From Hypholoma sublateritium FD-334 SS-4 (lineage: Eukaryota; Basidiomycota; Agaricomycetes; Agaricales; Strophariaceae), in assembly GCA_000827495.1 (NCBI GenBank), contig KN817613.1:1-64000 (forward strand): 64,000 nt of DNA, given 5' to 3'. Both the position numbers and the translations under genes were made by a program. The notes beneath the pieces were generated by a model that saw nothing but the letters and a program-made list of their open reading frames with translations, ran no database searches and was not told where the DNA came from. Each line of letters begins with the position of its first letter. Within the stretch, counting starts at the first letter, position 1. This document shows, piece by piece, positions 11,996-22,101 of the stretch.

Positions 11996-13733
11996 ATGGC
12001 GCTCCCCCCACAACTATTCCGCGCTCTGGAGAACCTTCGGGACCAAGCAAAGGATGCAGTTTGGGCACTATCGTCGTGTCTCTGTCAACAAACGCCAAAG
12101 GTAAAGATCAATGGGCGAACGTGTGAGTTACCAGTATTCGGGACCATGGTCGGCGCTGACACGTCTGGAATGCGCAGTCCAAATAATCAAGGTGCTCGGC
12201 GAAGGTGGCTTCTCGTTCGTGTATCTAGCTCAGGACGAGCATAGTGGAGTACGCTACTGGAGTATACTTGTGTTAGTATAAGCACTGATCAGGTTCCCTC
12301 CAGCGGCAATTCGCACTGAAGAAGATACGGTGTCCGAGCGGTGCTCAGAGCGTGAAGGAAGCAATGAGGGAGGTGGAGGCGTATCGTCGGTTCAAGTGAG
12401 TAAGATGGTTGAAGACGGGGGATAGCATCTAATGACGTCGCAGACACCCAAATATCATCCGCATATTGGTGAGCAATGACATGTAGCGCGCCCGTTTCAG
12501 GAAGTCTGACCTCAATGTAGGACTCTGCGGTTGTCCAAGATCCCGAGGGAGAGGGACAAATCGTGTACCTTTTCCTGCCACTTTACAAGGTAAGTTGCCC
12601 GCTCTCCGCGCCGGGCATACCTAATGCCACGTCAAGCGCGGTAACCTGCAAGACATGATCAACGCGAACGTCGTCAACGGACGCCATTTCCCAGAACAGG
12701 AGATGGTGCGCCTTTTCCACGGCACTTGTCTCGCAGTGCGCGCCATGCACGAGTACCGGCCGACGACACCGCAGTCCGCCGTGGCGGCAAAGAAAAATGC
12801 TGCCAACAAAAAGAAGAACCAGCGGCCTTCGCCTGGCCAGGACGAGGACGAGGACGAGCGGTTCCCGCAGGCAGAGGGCGACGCAGAGGGTGGTTACTCT
12901 TACGACGGTGTCTCGGCCAGCGTCCCACTGGTGACGCGCCACGAAGTAGAAGACGAACCCGAGCTGGTATTCGACGGAGACGAAGAGGTGGAACAAGCAC
13001 GGCAGGAGGGATCTGCGCTCGAAGTGGTGCCGTACGCGCATCGCGATCTAAAACCTGGGTCCGTTCGATTTCTTGCCAGAATCTAGTGCCACTGTTGATC
13101 TTCCTCGCCAGCAACATCATGATCGCTGATGATGGCAAGACACCGATTCTCATGGACTTTGGAAGCACGATGCTTGCCCGAGTACACATCGAAAATCGAT
13201 CGCAGGCCCTGCTACAACAGGTGCGTCGATTTGTTCCCGTAACACCGACATCATATTATTAATTAAGTGCTTTCAATAGGATATCGCGGCAGAGCAAAGT
13301 ACGATGGCTTATCGAGCCCCAGAACTGTTTGATGTGAAGACTGGACAAACAATAGACGAGAAAGTCGACATTTGGGTACGCCTCTCTGAATTCCCGCTCT
13401 TTTGCACTCTAATCTCAGCCCTTCTGTAGTCCTTGGGTTGCACATTATACGCACTCGCATACTCCCACTCTCCCTTCGAGAATACGCAAACCATCGAACA
13501 GGGAGGCTCGATAGCCATGGCCGTGTTGAATGCGCAATACAAACACCCCCAATCTGCGTATTCGCAAGGACTGAAAAACCTCATCGACAGCATGCTTAAG
13601 GTGAACCCTACGGACAGGCCAGATATTAATCAGGTGTGTTGGCATACACCCCTCATTCGTTGGTACTCTACTGATGCTGCAATTGATGTAGGTCATTGCA
13701 ATGACAGACAGGGTCATCCAAAGCCTGTCATGA
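11996..13733 (+). CDS. STK16/Env7-like Ser/Thr protein kinase (NAK family)
   Basis: Ten exons: 11996-12122, 12178-12248, 12304-12395, 12444-12468, 12521-12589, 12637-13058, 13112-13220, 13280-13375, 13430-13633 and 13692-13733 (418 aa). All catalytic motifs are present: Gly loop LGEGGFSFVYLAQD, FALKKI lysine, HRDLKPGNI, DFG in ILMDFGSTML, MAYRAPELF, and DIWSLGCTLYALAY. The order and spacing match human STK16/MPSK1 and yeast Env7, membrane-associated kinases linked to Golgi/vacuole trafficking. The N-terminal segment has a CLCQQ cysteine pair that could be palmitoylated, as in STK16 relatives (inference). About 100 residues of acidic, low-complexity sequence (QDEDEDERF and neighbours) are inserted just before the HRD motif. 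The gene is convergent with the next gene. Confidence 0.87.
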
Positions 13734-14224
13734 GGAATGATTATCTGCTACAAATTCTTCACTGTTGTGTTTGTATCTTCACATTCATTATTGGTTCTTG
13801 TTTCTCCGTTATGCTTCTATCTTTATTCTACCTGCGGACGCTCTTTCGACCTTTTATACACCCTTTGGATTTAATTCAAATACCAGACCTATGTCACACA
13901 TGTGAACGTCAAATTGGCCATGATTCTATTTGATTAGAAAGAAAGCTGGTGCACCTCTAATCAGAGCTCTACGACTCCGGAATTATTGTCGAAGGGATTC
14001 TAGACTTGCTTCCTCTGTTCGGTATCTAGTACCTCAAAACGAAAATGCTGGAAAAGTGCTGATGGTTGCAATACGCACAATATTGTTCAGTGCTTTATCA
14101 GAAATTAACAGACGGCTCCGTAAGAGGGAGGACAAGATTCCACAATGGTAGATCAAGGAGGACATGGTGCATTTACTGAGTGGCCCATGGACGATATAGG
14201 AAATGTATACAGAGAACATATACA
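13734..14224. other. Convergent 3' intergenic region
   Basis: This 490-bp stretch lies between the 3' ends of the plus-strand kinase and the minus-strand charged protein. It is AT-rich, and I see no gene in it. Confidence 0.5.
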
Positions 14225-15441
14225 TTATGACGTTGCTACGGGTTTCTTTCGGCGTGGTCTTGAGTCATCTTTGCTGCCTTTCGAGGCCGTCATGGCACGT
14301 TGGCGAGCATTTTTGGCCCGATCCGATATTGAACGGGCTACGTCTTTTACCGATTCCTTGGCTCCAGGTGCATCCTTGTTGGGGGAGGCGGGAGCAGGAG
14401 GACTGTCGCCTTCCGCCTTTTTATGTTTCGGCTTCTTGACTCTTTTAGGGGGCGCTGAAGGGGTTTCTTCTGTCGCGGCCGAAGGGCCATTTATCTCGAG
14501 TGACTGCTCGATCTTCCGTTTCTTTTTGGGTGGGGATACAACCTTGGGTATTTCGCTGGATTTATTCTGCTTCGATCTGTTCTTCTTCGAGGGCTTCCCG
14601 GACTCTGATAGTGGCTTAACTGTTTTCACTTCCGGCTGTTCTGGACTCAACCCCGAAGGACCAGCAGTGGATGCTTTCTTCTTCAACGCATCCTTCACGC
14701 GCTTAGCTTTTGCTTTCTCGCGGCGAAGGTTCAGCTTCTCGGCTTGTGCTTTCTGGAAGGTTGTGGATCCAGAGAGTTAATCTAACAAGTATGCAGGGAG
14801 GAAACTGATACACGCCTTTTTTTCTGCCCGCTTGGATGTTGCGTCCGCAGAAGGTGCCAACGACAGCTTCGGTTTCTCCACCGAGCCACGCTGTAGGACC
14901 TCCCAAGCGCTCTCGTCTGGATGCGCATCAACGGAAAGAGCCTTGAACTGCTTCGAGCGACGCTCATGTGCCTGCAGACGACGGCGCGCAAAAAAACTGA
15001 TTAGCGACGGGGACGCGGGTGCACAAGTAAAAGCGTACATGCATTGGAGACGCGGTGCAGCTGCACCATTTTCGCACCCTTGAGCAGCTTCCCGGGACAC
15101 ACAACGCATGCTTTCACCTCGGGCAGGATAGAGACGACGTAGACGGAGTCCAGCAGCGCCTGACGCACAGTTACATTCGGGTCCTCCGCGTCCTCGCCCT
15201 CGTCCTCGTCCGCGTCTTCATCCTCGGCGACACTCTGCCCTTCCTCACCTGATCCGTCGTCGTCCTCAGCGACATCGTCTCGCACGTCTTCCTCTTCATC
15301 GTCATCCGAGTCCGATTCGTCAGATGCGGACTCCTCTGAGTCTGTGTCGTGCATGCCGAGGATCTCTTTCATATCTTCGTCGATACCGAGCTCTTCCTCT
15401 TCTTGCTTCTTGAGCCGACGTTTTTCTACGCGTTTGAACAT
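14225..15441 (-). CDS. Highly charged, nucleolar-looking protein with zinc-finger-like motif
   Basis: Minus-strand gene, exons 15043-15441, about 14812-14971 and 14225-14742 (about 358 aa). Residues 10-100 are extremely acidic (Glu/Asp/Ser runs). A compact conserved-looking segment follows, with C-x2-C (ACVVCPGKLL) and, across the first intron, H-x5-H (HRVSNAH) then ERRSKQF. The C-terminal half is Lys/Arg-rich with nuclear-localisation-like clusters. Acidic run, small zinc motif and basic tail are typical of ribosome-biogenesis or chromatin proteins, but I do not recognise the family. The first intron (14972-15042) fits only a GC-AG junction (AAT|gcatgt ... ctgcag), because the nearby GT donor gives a stop. 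The second intron's exact ends are uncertain. Confidence 0.65.
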
Positions 15442-15813
15442 CCTAGGGTATTATCACGGGGCGGAAAAGTGTAAAGGGCTGTACGGGCGTTGTAGTGACG
15501 ATGCGATGCGTGCCCCGAACGCTAGTCGACTTTTTTCTGGGATCAACGGCGGTCCGGGCCGGTGCTAACTGCAGAGGTCTGCCAATCAAATAACAATCAA
15601 TCCACAATTGCCTTGAGGACTTGAAAATCTCTTAGAATCAAGCCGTTTCCAGTAGAGATCTACGCTTTGTGGGACGGCCGTCTGGATACAACAGTGCTGA
15701 TAAACTGTCAACTCGATGGACTTACTTAACCTTTGAATTCATTTTCCTCAGGATCAGCGGCTTTTCCGACTTTCTAGAAGACCTATAAGCAGCTTTTTTA
15801 CGGAGAAATCATG
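15442..15813. other. Intergenic, promoter of the charged-protein gene
   Basis: No coding sequence is supported. The left part is the upstream region of the gene starting at 15441. Confidence 0.4.
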
Positions 15814-16213
15814 TTATGTAGGCAGGAAGATGGATGTAGTTACGCGTTGTTTAACAGAAGTTCCCGAAGTCCGACTGGTGCTGCGCGGAGCTCGCAAATG
15901 CTCAAAGCCTTTCCGGTGGTGTCGGGATTGAAATATTGAATATCTGGCCATTATCAGCGTACAAGCTGATGTCGCAATTTTCGAGGCTTCAATGACAACT
16001 ACAGACGCCTCCTTTGGGCAGAAGTTAGTAAAACTTGCCGGGTGACAGCCTGCAGGGATCAGGAGACGTCCCGTCCCACATGCTACAAAATAAAGCAAAG
16101 CAAATGAAATGAGTGGGACTATAAATATATGCTTTGGAATGAACTGACGTTCACCAAGTCGAGCTACCGGTAATGGCGCAGATAGTGAGAGCAGAGAGAC
16201 TGATATATTGCAT
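15814..16213 (-). pseudogene. Decayed copy of small secreted protein family
   Basis: This is a third, broken member of the family whose intact copies lie at 24802-25201 and 28257-28656. The start (ATG at 16213) matches the family signal peptide (MQYISLSALTICAI versus MQFISLAALTICAI). A gtgaac donor and ttgtag acceptor keep the intron in its expected place, and the second exon still aligns (FCPKEASVVV versus FSPKQASIVV). The mature N-terminal stretch after the signal is shortened. Beyond the alignment NCDISLYADNGQ versus NCHVSLYPDNDQ the frame is lost, and DTTG appears in a third frame. At least two frameshifts separate the blocks. The retrotransposon inserted 220 bp upstream (16434). Confidence 0.68.
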
Positions 16214-16433
16214 TATGGGTATGTTGGCTGGTTCTGGTTTAACTTGGTTCTGGTTTAATTTGATTTTATTGACCTTTGTTCTTCTCGAAGGCCGAACTGT
16301 TTTGTAACAAACAATGAGCAAAGCTGTCTGAGTACAAATGTAGCTCAGATATGAGTGTAAGCCATAATTGTTCACCGTCCATGTCATAACATTGATCTTG
16401 TGGTGCCCAAATGGGTAAGAAAAAGGCTATAAT

Positions 16434-16750
16434 TGTTACGCTTCGATATATTCTGTTGCAGAGCAAGTCTACCAGAATATAACCAGCGAGTTCGAAGTAA
16501 CTGAGGAAAGGATGTGGATTCGGAATACGTAGTACAGGTGTCAAACGAGAACTAACTAGAGAGCTACTAAGTATCGGTAAGGGCTTATATAGTTATTCGT
16601 GCTGGTCCGTGTCCGTAGTCTGAGTCAAGTATCGTACGGTTGAGTCAAGTAACTAGTCAGAATGATACGTAGGCGCAGCGGCGCAGTATAGTACAGAGTC
16701 AGTATGAGTCGGGATGCGTGTATAGCAGTGAAATGAGGCTGTGCGTAACA
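16434..16750 (-). repeat. 3' LTR of the chromovirus
   Basis: 317 bp, identical to 23300-23616. Terminal inverted motif TGTTACGC...GCGTAACA. Directly inside it, on the coding strand, is a G-run polypurine tract. Confidence 0.95.
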
Positions 16751-16768
16751 TTACCCCCCGTTTAAGAT
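16751..16768 (-). promoter_or_regulatory. Polypurine tract of the retrotransposon
   Basis: Read on the minus strand, the bases just before the 3' LTR are AAACGGGGGGTAA, a purine-rich tract in the position where plus-strand DNA synthesis is primed. Confidence 0.65.
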
Positions 16769-16784
16769 CGAATCTCCGATTCGA

Positions 16785-17849
16785 CTAGTCGATGTGCAGG
16801 GAGTAGTCGACGGGCGTAGTAAGGCTACGGTCGGAGGAATTGTCGTTGACGACGCGGGTGCTGAGTTCGGCGAGTCGTCTTTCTCGTTCTTGTTGGCGAC
16901 GTTGATGACGGCGTCGGGTTCGAGGGCAGGACTGGCTTCGATGTCCTTCTTGTCCACACGTGCGGCAGCCTGGCGTAAGGGGACATTGTGCGCGGAGATG
17001 TCCCTGGGCGCCACAGTTGTAGCATCGTGCACGGGCTCGTCGGCGTTCTTGGGAAGCGGAAGGTCCATTGTAGGATGGAGCGTGCGACGAGGTCGGCGTG
17101 GATGATGGTCTGCGTGGTGGTGTCGGGTTGGGTTGGTATCGAGGTGGTTGGAGGGGTTCTCCTCCGTTGTTCATGGTATTGTTGCTGGTGGCGACTTCGA
17201 GGAGTATGTTGTCGACGTATTCAGTGATATTGATGCGGGGAATTGCTTCGAGGGATGTTTCCCCGGAGTTGCTGGTTCGTGGGACTCCGATATGGCTGGC
17301 GATGGATTCGTCGGGTGAGGGCGTACCATCGTCGACGATGACAATATGTCTTCTTCCGTCGGGATCGACGTAGGCGGATCGGGTTCCGTGTTCGCCGGTG
17401 TCGAGGTTAATGATGCCGGGTGACTGCATATTGGCGTATGCGTCGATAATTTGTTGGGGTCCGCTGCTGCTATCAGAGTCGGGTGCGGGTGTTCTTTCTC
17501 GGTTGGCGAATGATCGGTTTCCAGACCAGAATTGGCGTGTCTGGTTACGGAATGAGATGTCTTCGATGTCCTGGAACAGGGCTCGAGCGACATGTCGGAG
17601 GTTCTGGGTGACGAGTTCGTGGTGACGTAACTGGGCCTCGACGTCGAATAGGGTGATGAGGCGAGGTACATATCGGGTTCCTTCGATATATTGGTATAGG
17701 TCGCGTCTGTCGGTAAGGGTGTTGGTTCGTTCGTGGAAGGTCTCGTAGGAAATAGGAGGGATGTAGTGGAGGTTCGACATGTTGGATCTAGTAGTGGTAC
17801 TGGCAGTAGGGGCGACGGCAAAAGTATGGATGGATGGATTTGTGGGCAC
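16785..17849 (-). CDS. Chromovirus extra ORF (ORF4): double zinc-knuckle protein
   Basis: ORF of 354 codons in the env position, between pol and the 3' LTR; a start at 17780 (MSNLHYIPPISYETF) is also possible. The N-terminal two-thirds is hydrophilic with short helical segments. A Pro/Ser-rich, Arg-rich linker leads to two consecutive CCHC knuckles (CYNCGAQGHLRAQC and CRTCGQEGHRSQSC, each C-x2-C-x4-H-x4-C) and then a strongly basic tail. There is no signal peptide and no membrane segment, so it is not an envelope. The knuckles suggest nucleic-acid binding, like a second nucleocapsid. It is open over its whole length in an element that is otherwise intact. I do not know a standard chromovirus protein of this kind. 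Confidence 0.72.
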   Translation of the reverse strand: MPTNPSIHTFAVAPTASTTTRSNMSNLHYIPPISYETFHERTNTLTDRRDLYQYIEGTRYVPRLITLFDVEAQLRHHELVTQNLRHVARALFQDIEDISFRNQTRQFWSGNRSFANRERTPAPDSDSSSGPQQIIDAYANMQSPGIINLDTGEHGTRSAYVDPDGRRHIVIVDDGTPSPDESIASHIGVPRTSNSGETSLEAIPRINITEYVDNILLEVATSNNTMNNGGEPLQPPRYQPNPTPPRRPSSTPTSSHAPSYNGPSASQERRRARARCYNCGAQGHLRAQCPLTPGCRTCGQEGHRSQSCPRTRRRHQRRQQERERRLAELSTRVVNDNSSDRSLTTPVDYSLHID

Positions 17850-18011
17850 GTTCTTGGGTGATGGCAGTGGAATCGGCGGCTACAGAGGCGTAAGAGAAGC
17901 CCTTGATGGTTCTACGAGCTACAAGTTTGTAGAAACGTTCGGTGGATAGGGGGAATGTAACTGTCATCGACGATGTGGTTGTTGTATCTATCCGTTCGCC
18001 CTTCCTCCCTT

Positions 18012-18446
18012 TTATATGCAAATGTACCAAGTCAACTCGTCTCTGAGTCGTTCCCAGAGGGATCGCGGGACCGGGATGTCCGGAATTTCTTCGGCTGCAT
18101 ATTCGATGACTTCCATCCGTCTATTCCACGTCGTTCTGCCTCGTTCTTCGAACTGAAGTTGGGCGAAGACGATGGCGGGTGGAGCTCGGTAATACCTCGT
18201 GCGTAGAGGTTGCTTGTCTCCGAAGAACAGCATCTCGTGTGCTGGTGCGGGNGTGTANTGGGTTCGAAGTACTCCGTGCGGAGTATCTGGCTTCGTNACT
18301 ACGATCGAGGGGAGTGTACCCTCGTATCGCAGGGGNTGATCGACGGTTGGCGGGAATAGGACGCANGGGAGTCGTCCGTTCCTTTCGTGACGAAGNTCGT
18401 ACTTCGTTTTGGGGCAGGGGTTGCCGGGTGCGAGGTATTGAGTCAT
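18012..18446 (-). CDS. Chromovirus extra ORF (ORF3), overlaps the 3' end of pol
   Basis: ORF of about 144 codons, starting MTQYLAPGNPCPKTKY and ending at 18012, in a different frame from pol and overlapping its last 110 codons. Its composition looks protein-like, with aromatic and aliphatic residues throughout (for example APPAIVFAQLQFEERG, SLWERLRDELTWYICI). The overlapped tail of pol is Arg/Ser/Thr-rich with no pattern and looks like the shadow. Eight N positions (18252-18396) leave some residues undetermined. Function unknown. It may be expressed from a subgenomic or spliced RNA, or by re-initiation. Confidence 0.55.
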   Translation of the reverse strand: MTQYLAPGNPCPKTKYXLRHERNGRLXCVLFPPTVDXPLRYEGTLPSIVXTKPDTPHGVLRTXYXPAPAHEMLFFGDKQPLRTRYYRAPPAIVFAQLQFEERGRTTWNRRMEVIEYAAEEIPDIPVPRSLWERLRDELTWYICI

Positions 18447-21400
18447 TTCGAAAGGTGGATATGGGGAGTTTCTTTCGACGTTGGTATTCGTTGAGTTTTT
18501 CCCGAGCATTACCGAGGTTTTCTTCCGGTTCCCAGGAGTTGTCATCGTTCGGATAACCTTTCCATTTGATGAGGTATTTATAGCTGTTGCCTCTTTTTCG
18601 GCTTGACAGGATCTTCTCTACTTCGTATTCTTCTTCTTCGTTGATTATTTCGGGTGGAGGTCTATTGAAATGACTTCCATATATTTCGTTTTCGATGTAT
18701 GGTTTGAGTAGTACTGCATGGAAATTATTGTGGATTTTCCATGTCTTCGGCAATTGTAATTGATATGTCAGATAGCCGATCTTTTTGATGATCGTAAATG
18801 GTCCTTCTTCTTTTGGCTTGAATTTCGGCGGAATGTTCATTTTTAGATTCTTCGTAGTAAGCCATACTTTCTGTCCAACTCTAAAGGGTTTATAGTTGGA
18901 GTTGATCCGTGCTGCCATGCGTGATCGGGCAATTTCATGCGCAGCTAGTGCTTCTTGTCTATCTTTGGATAATTGTTGGAGTCGGTCGTCAATGTGGGGA
19001 AACTTCGTTGGTTCAAAGGAAGTGGGGATCGCTAATGGGGATGTGCCCATCATGAGTTCGAATGACGTTCGAGTTCTGTCGGCGTGTCGTCGGTCATTAT
19101 GAGTGAATTCGAGGGTACTCATAGCTTTCGGCCAATCTTCGGGATGTTCTGAGCAATATATGGCGATATATGCTTCGATTTCTTGGTTGAATCTTTCCGT
19201 AGTTCCATCGCTTTGCGGGCGATAGGCTGTTGTAAGTTTCGATTTGATTCCGAGCATGGAAAGCATTTCTTGGAATGCTTTTGCTGCGAATTGTGGACCT
19301 CGATCAGAGATAAAACTATCGGGGAGGCCGAATCTTTTGTATAGATTGTCGATCAAAAGTCGTGCTACCCCTTCGTGAGTGATAGTTTTCGTGCAAGGGA
19401 TGAAAATTGCCCCCTTCGTAAGTCCGTGGTCCACCACGGATAAGATCGAATCGAATCCTTCGCTTGGCGGTAGATCTGTTATCATATCCATTGAGCAATT
19501 TGCGAATGGTCTATCTGATTTCGCGCCTTCTATTGGTTGGAAGGCGGGTTTCGTCGGTCTTCGATTGATTTTGAATTGTTGGCATATAGCACAACCTTGT
19601 ACGTATGTCGTGATAAATCTTCGCATTCCTGGCCACCAGTAGTGTTCTCTGACAGCATTATAGGTTTCTAATTCTCCGGGATGTCCAGCGGTTTCATTGT
19701 CGTGATAACTGCGGACTATCTTTCTTCTGAGGGACAGGTCGTCGGGGATATAGTTTTTCCCTTTGTAGAATAGGACGTTGTGTCCTTCGAATTCTTCGGT
19801 TGTCCAATCTTCGAGGTTCTTCATCTGTTTACTGGATTGGGTACCAAGTAGTATTTTGATGGCATTAGCGGCATCAAAGTCGAGTTTTCCACTATTGGCA
19901 ATTTGTCTTTGGAGTTCGGTGTCGATCAGGTTCACAAATAGTGTATCTGGGAGTAATGTTCGATCTTCATTATCGTGATCTTCATCTGGGTAAAGATCGG
20001 ATCTTCGTGATAGTGCATCGGATTGGATCATTTTTGATCCGGGCGTATGTTTCAGTTCAAAATGGTAGTCAGATAGGAATAGGGCCCATCTGGCTTGTCG
20101 TCGGTTCAGTTTCTGTTTCTGGGTAAAATAGTTCAGATTGGCGTGGTCGGATAAGATCGTCGTGGTGTATGGGGATCCTTGAACATAGTGTCTCCATTCT
20201 CCGAGTGCTCGTACCATGGCAAGTAATTCTCGATCGTGGATTTCGTAATTTCTTTCGGTTTCGGAGAATGACTTGGATAGGAATGCTACTGGATGCCTTG
20301 CTCCGTTGCTGTCTGTTTGAGTCAAAACGGCTCCGGATGCATATTTGGAAGCGTCACATTCTATCTGGAATGGTCGAGATTGATCGGGCATCGTCAATAC
20401 TGGTTCTTCGGTAAATCGTTTCTTCAAGGTATTGAAAGCCTTCTGGGTTTCAGGAGTCCAAATAAATGGGCGATCCTTCTTGAGAAGTTCGTTCAGTGGC
20501 TTTGCAATGTCGGAATAGTGTCGGATGAATTTTCGGTAGAAATTTCCGAATCCAAGGAAGGATCGTACTTGTTTTACCGTTTTGGGAGGTTTCCAGTCTC
20601 GTAATGCTGTGACTTTGACTGGATCCATCTCGATTCTTCCTTCTTGAATAATCATTCCAAGATAATCGATCTTGGTTTGACGGAATTGACATTTCTCGGG
20701 TTTGAGGTAGAGGTCGTTTTCCATCAAAATCTTTAGCACCTCCTTGGTGATTTCATCTAATTCTTCGAGCGTTTGCGCGAAGATCAAGATATCGTCCATG
20801 TAGACGATGATCTTCCTTGCCGAAATCAATTTTTCGAGAATTGAGTTCATCATGGTTTGGAATGTCGCAGGGGAATTACACATTCCAAAGAACATGACTG
20901 TAGGTTCGTATGTTCCTCGGTTTGTGTTGAATGCGGCTTTCCATTCGTCGCCTTTACGGATTCGGACATTGTTGAATCCCCATCGGATATCGAGTTTGGT
21001 GAAATACTTTGCTCCAGAAAGTTTGTCAAGGAGTTCAGAGATCAAGGGAAGGGGATAGTTGTTGTTGACTGTCCATTCGTTAAGGTATCTATAATCTTGG
21101 CAAGGTCGTAGCTTTCCATCTTTCTTGGTGACGAAGAAAAATGGAGAGGTCTGTTCGGATTCGCTGACACGGATGTATCCTTTGTCGAGCTGTTCGGTAA
21201 TGAACTTTTGAAGTTCAAGATCTTCTTCTATCGTGAGGTTATAGCTTTTTGCTTTCCTCGGTTTGAAACCTGGCTTGAGATCAATCTTGTGATCCCAAGG
21301 TCGTTCTATCGGGAATCTGTCGGAGGCTTTTTTGTCAAAGAGTTTGATCCAAGGGTGGAACTCTTTGGGTATCGTTTCTTCCAATGGAATCGCCATTGGT

Positions 21401-22101
21401 TCGGGTTCATCATCTTCCCAGGTTTCAAGATCGGTGGATTCGACAAGTTTTGCCTTAATCCAATCATCGGCAATCCCTCTTATGAACTGGATTAAAAGGG
21501 ATTGATCATCGGGTTCGTCGGGTTCGTCTGGTTTATGGGGTAGGATTCCATGGTAGGATTTTGTCCATGGTTTCTGATTAATGGGTCGTTGTAGGTTCTG
21601 TCCAGTTCGGTTCTTCGTTCGAGGAGCTGTCGGCGATCTCCGTCGAATTCGTTCNGGNAGCATTGGTGATCTCCATNGGATTGCACCAGTNCTCCAATCT
21701 ATATCNGGGTTGTGTCTTCTGAACCATGGGAAGCCTAGGATTATTCTTTGGATTCCTAGGTTCGTGATGTAGAATCTTTCCCATGTTGTTCGTCCGCCTA
21801 TGGATAGGAGGAGTCTTGCATAGTGAGTGATTGTTCCTTTCTTGTTTGGGGTTCCGTCTACATTGTAGACGTCGAGGGGTTCTTCCAGTGGAATTCTTTC
21901 GAGGTTCAGGTATTTCGCGTATCGTTCATCAATAAAAAGTCCGGATGCTCCGGTATCAGCAAGTGCTTTTTCGTCGACGTTTAACGATCCGTTCTTCGTT
22001 TGAATCTTGATTCTTAGATAAATGGATTTTCGATTAATTTCGGCTGTAATGGTATGGTGGATCGCTAATCGTATAGGAGGGGACGTCGAAGCACCTCCTA
22101 T
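18121..22101 (-). CDS. Retrotransposon Pol: protease, RT, RNase H, integrase, chromodomain
   Basis: Minus strand, about 1326 codons, entered by a -1 frameshift at the gag stop (22098-22100). Domains in order: aspartic protease with ADTGASGLF near residue 48; reverse transcriptase with VYMDD near residue 433; RNase H with ECDASKYASGAVL and the HDREL motif; integrase zinc finger (H-x3-H ... C-x2-C in HDNETAGH ... GCAICQQF) and DDE core (SMDMITDLPP; SDRGPQF); and a chromodomain near residues 1150-1190 (EYEVEKILSSRKRGNSYKYL; WKGYPNDDNSWEPEENL). It copies and integrates the element. Ns make several codons ambiguous at 21656-21706 and after 18400. The last 110 residues after the chromodomain overlap ORF3 and may not be functional. 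Confidence 0.93.
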   Translation of the reverse strand: MGGASTSPPIRLAIHHTITAEINRKSIYLRIKIQTKNGSLNVDEKALADTGASGLFIDERYAKYLNLERIPLEEPLDVYNVDGTPNKKGTITHYARLLLSIGGRTTWERFYITNLGIQRIILGFPWFRRHNXDIDWXTGAIXWRSPMXXERIRRRSPTAPRTKNRTGQNLQRPINQKPWTKSYHGILPHKPDEPDEPDDQSLLIQFIRGIADDWIKAKLVESTDLETWEDDEPEPMAIPLEETIPKEFHPWIKLFDKKASDRFPIERPWDHKIDLKPGFKPRKAKSYNLTIEEDLELQKFITEQLDKGYIRVSESEQTSPFFFVTKKDGKLRPCQDYRYLNEWTVNNNYPLPLISELLDKLSGAKYFTKLDIRWGFNNVRIRKGDEWKAAFNTNRGTYEPTVMFFGMCNSPATFQTMMNSILEKLISARKIIVYMDDILIFAQTLEELDEITKEVLKILMENDLYLKPEKCQFRQTKIDYLGMIIQEGRIEMDPVKVTALRDWKPPKTVKQVRSFLGFGNFYRKFIRHYSDIAKPLNELLKKDRPFIWTPETQKAFNTLKKRFTEEPVLTMPDQSRPFQIECDASKYASGAVLTQTDSNGARHPVAFLSKSFSETERNYEIHDRELLAMVRALGEWRHYVQGSPYTTTILSDHANLNYFTQKQKLNRRQARWALFLSDYHFELKHTPGSKMIQSDALSRRSDLYPDEDHDNEDRTLLPDTLFVNLIDTELQRQIANSGKLDFDAANAIKILLGTQSSKQMKNLEDWTTEEFEGHNVLFYKGKNYIPDDLSLRRKIVRSYHDNETAGHPGELETYNAVREHYWWPGMRRFITTYVQGCAICQQFKINRRPTKPAFQPIEGAKSDRPFANCSMDMITDLPPSEGFDSILSVVDHGLTKGAIFIPCTKTITHEGVARLLIDNLYKRFGLPDSFISDRGPQFAAKAFQEMLSMLGIKSKLTTAYRPQSDGTTERFNQEIEAYIAIYCSEHPEDWPKAMSTLEFTHNDRRHADRTRTSFELMMGTSPLAIPTSFEPTKFPHIDDRLQQLSKDRQEALAAHEIARSRMAARINSNYKPFRVGQKVWLTTKNLKMNIPPKFKPKEEGPFTIIKKIGYLTYQLQLPKTWKIHNNFHAVLLKPYIENEIYGSHFNRPPPEIINEEEEYEVEKILSSRKRGNSYKYLIKWKGYPNDDNSWEPEENLGNAREKLNEYQRRKKLPISTFRNDSIPRTRQPLPQNEVRXSSRKERTTPXRPIPANRRSXPAIRGYTPLDRSXEARYSARSTSNPXHXRTSTRDAVLRRQATSTHEVLPSSTRHRLRPTSVRRTRQNDVE

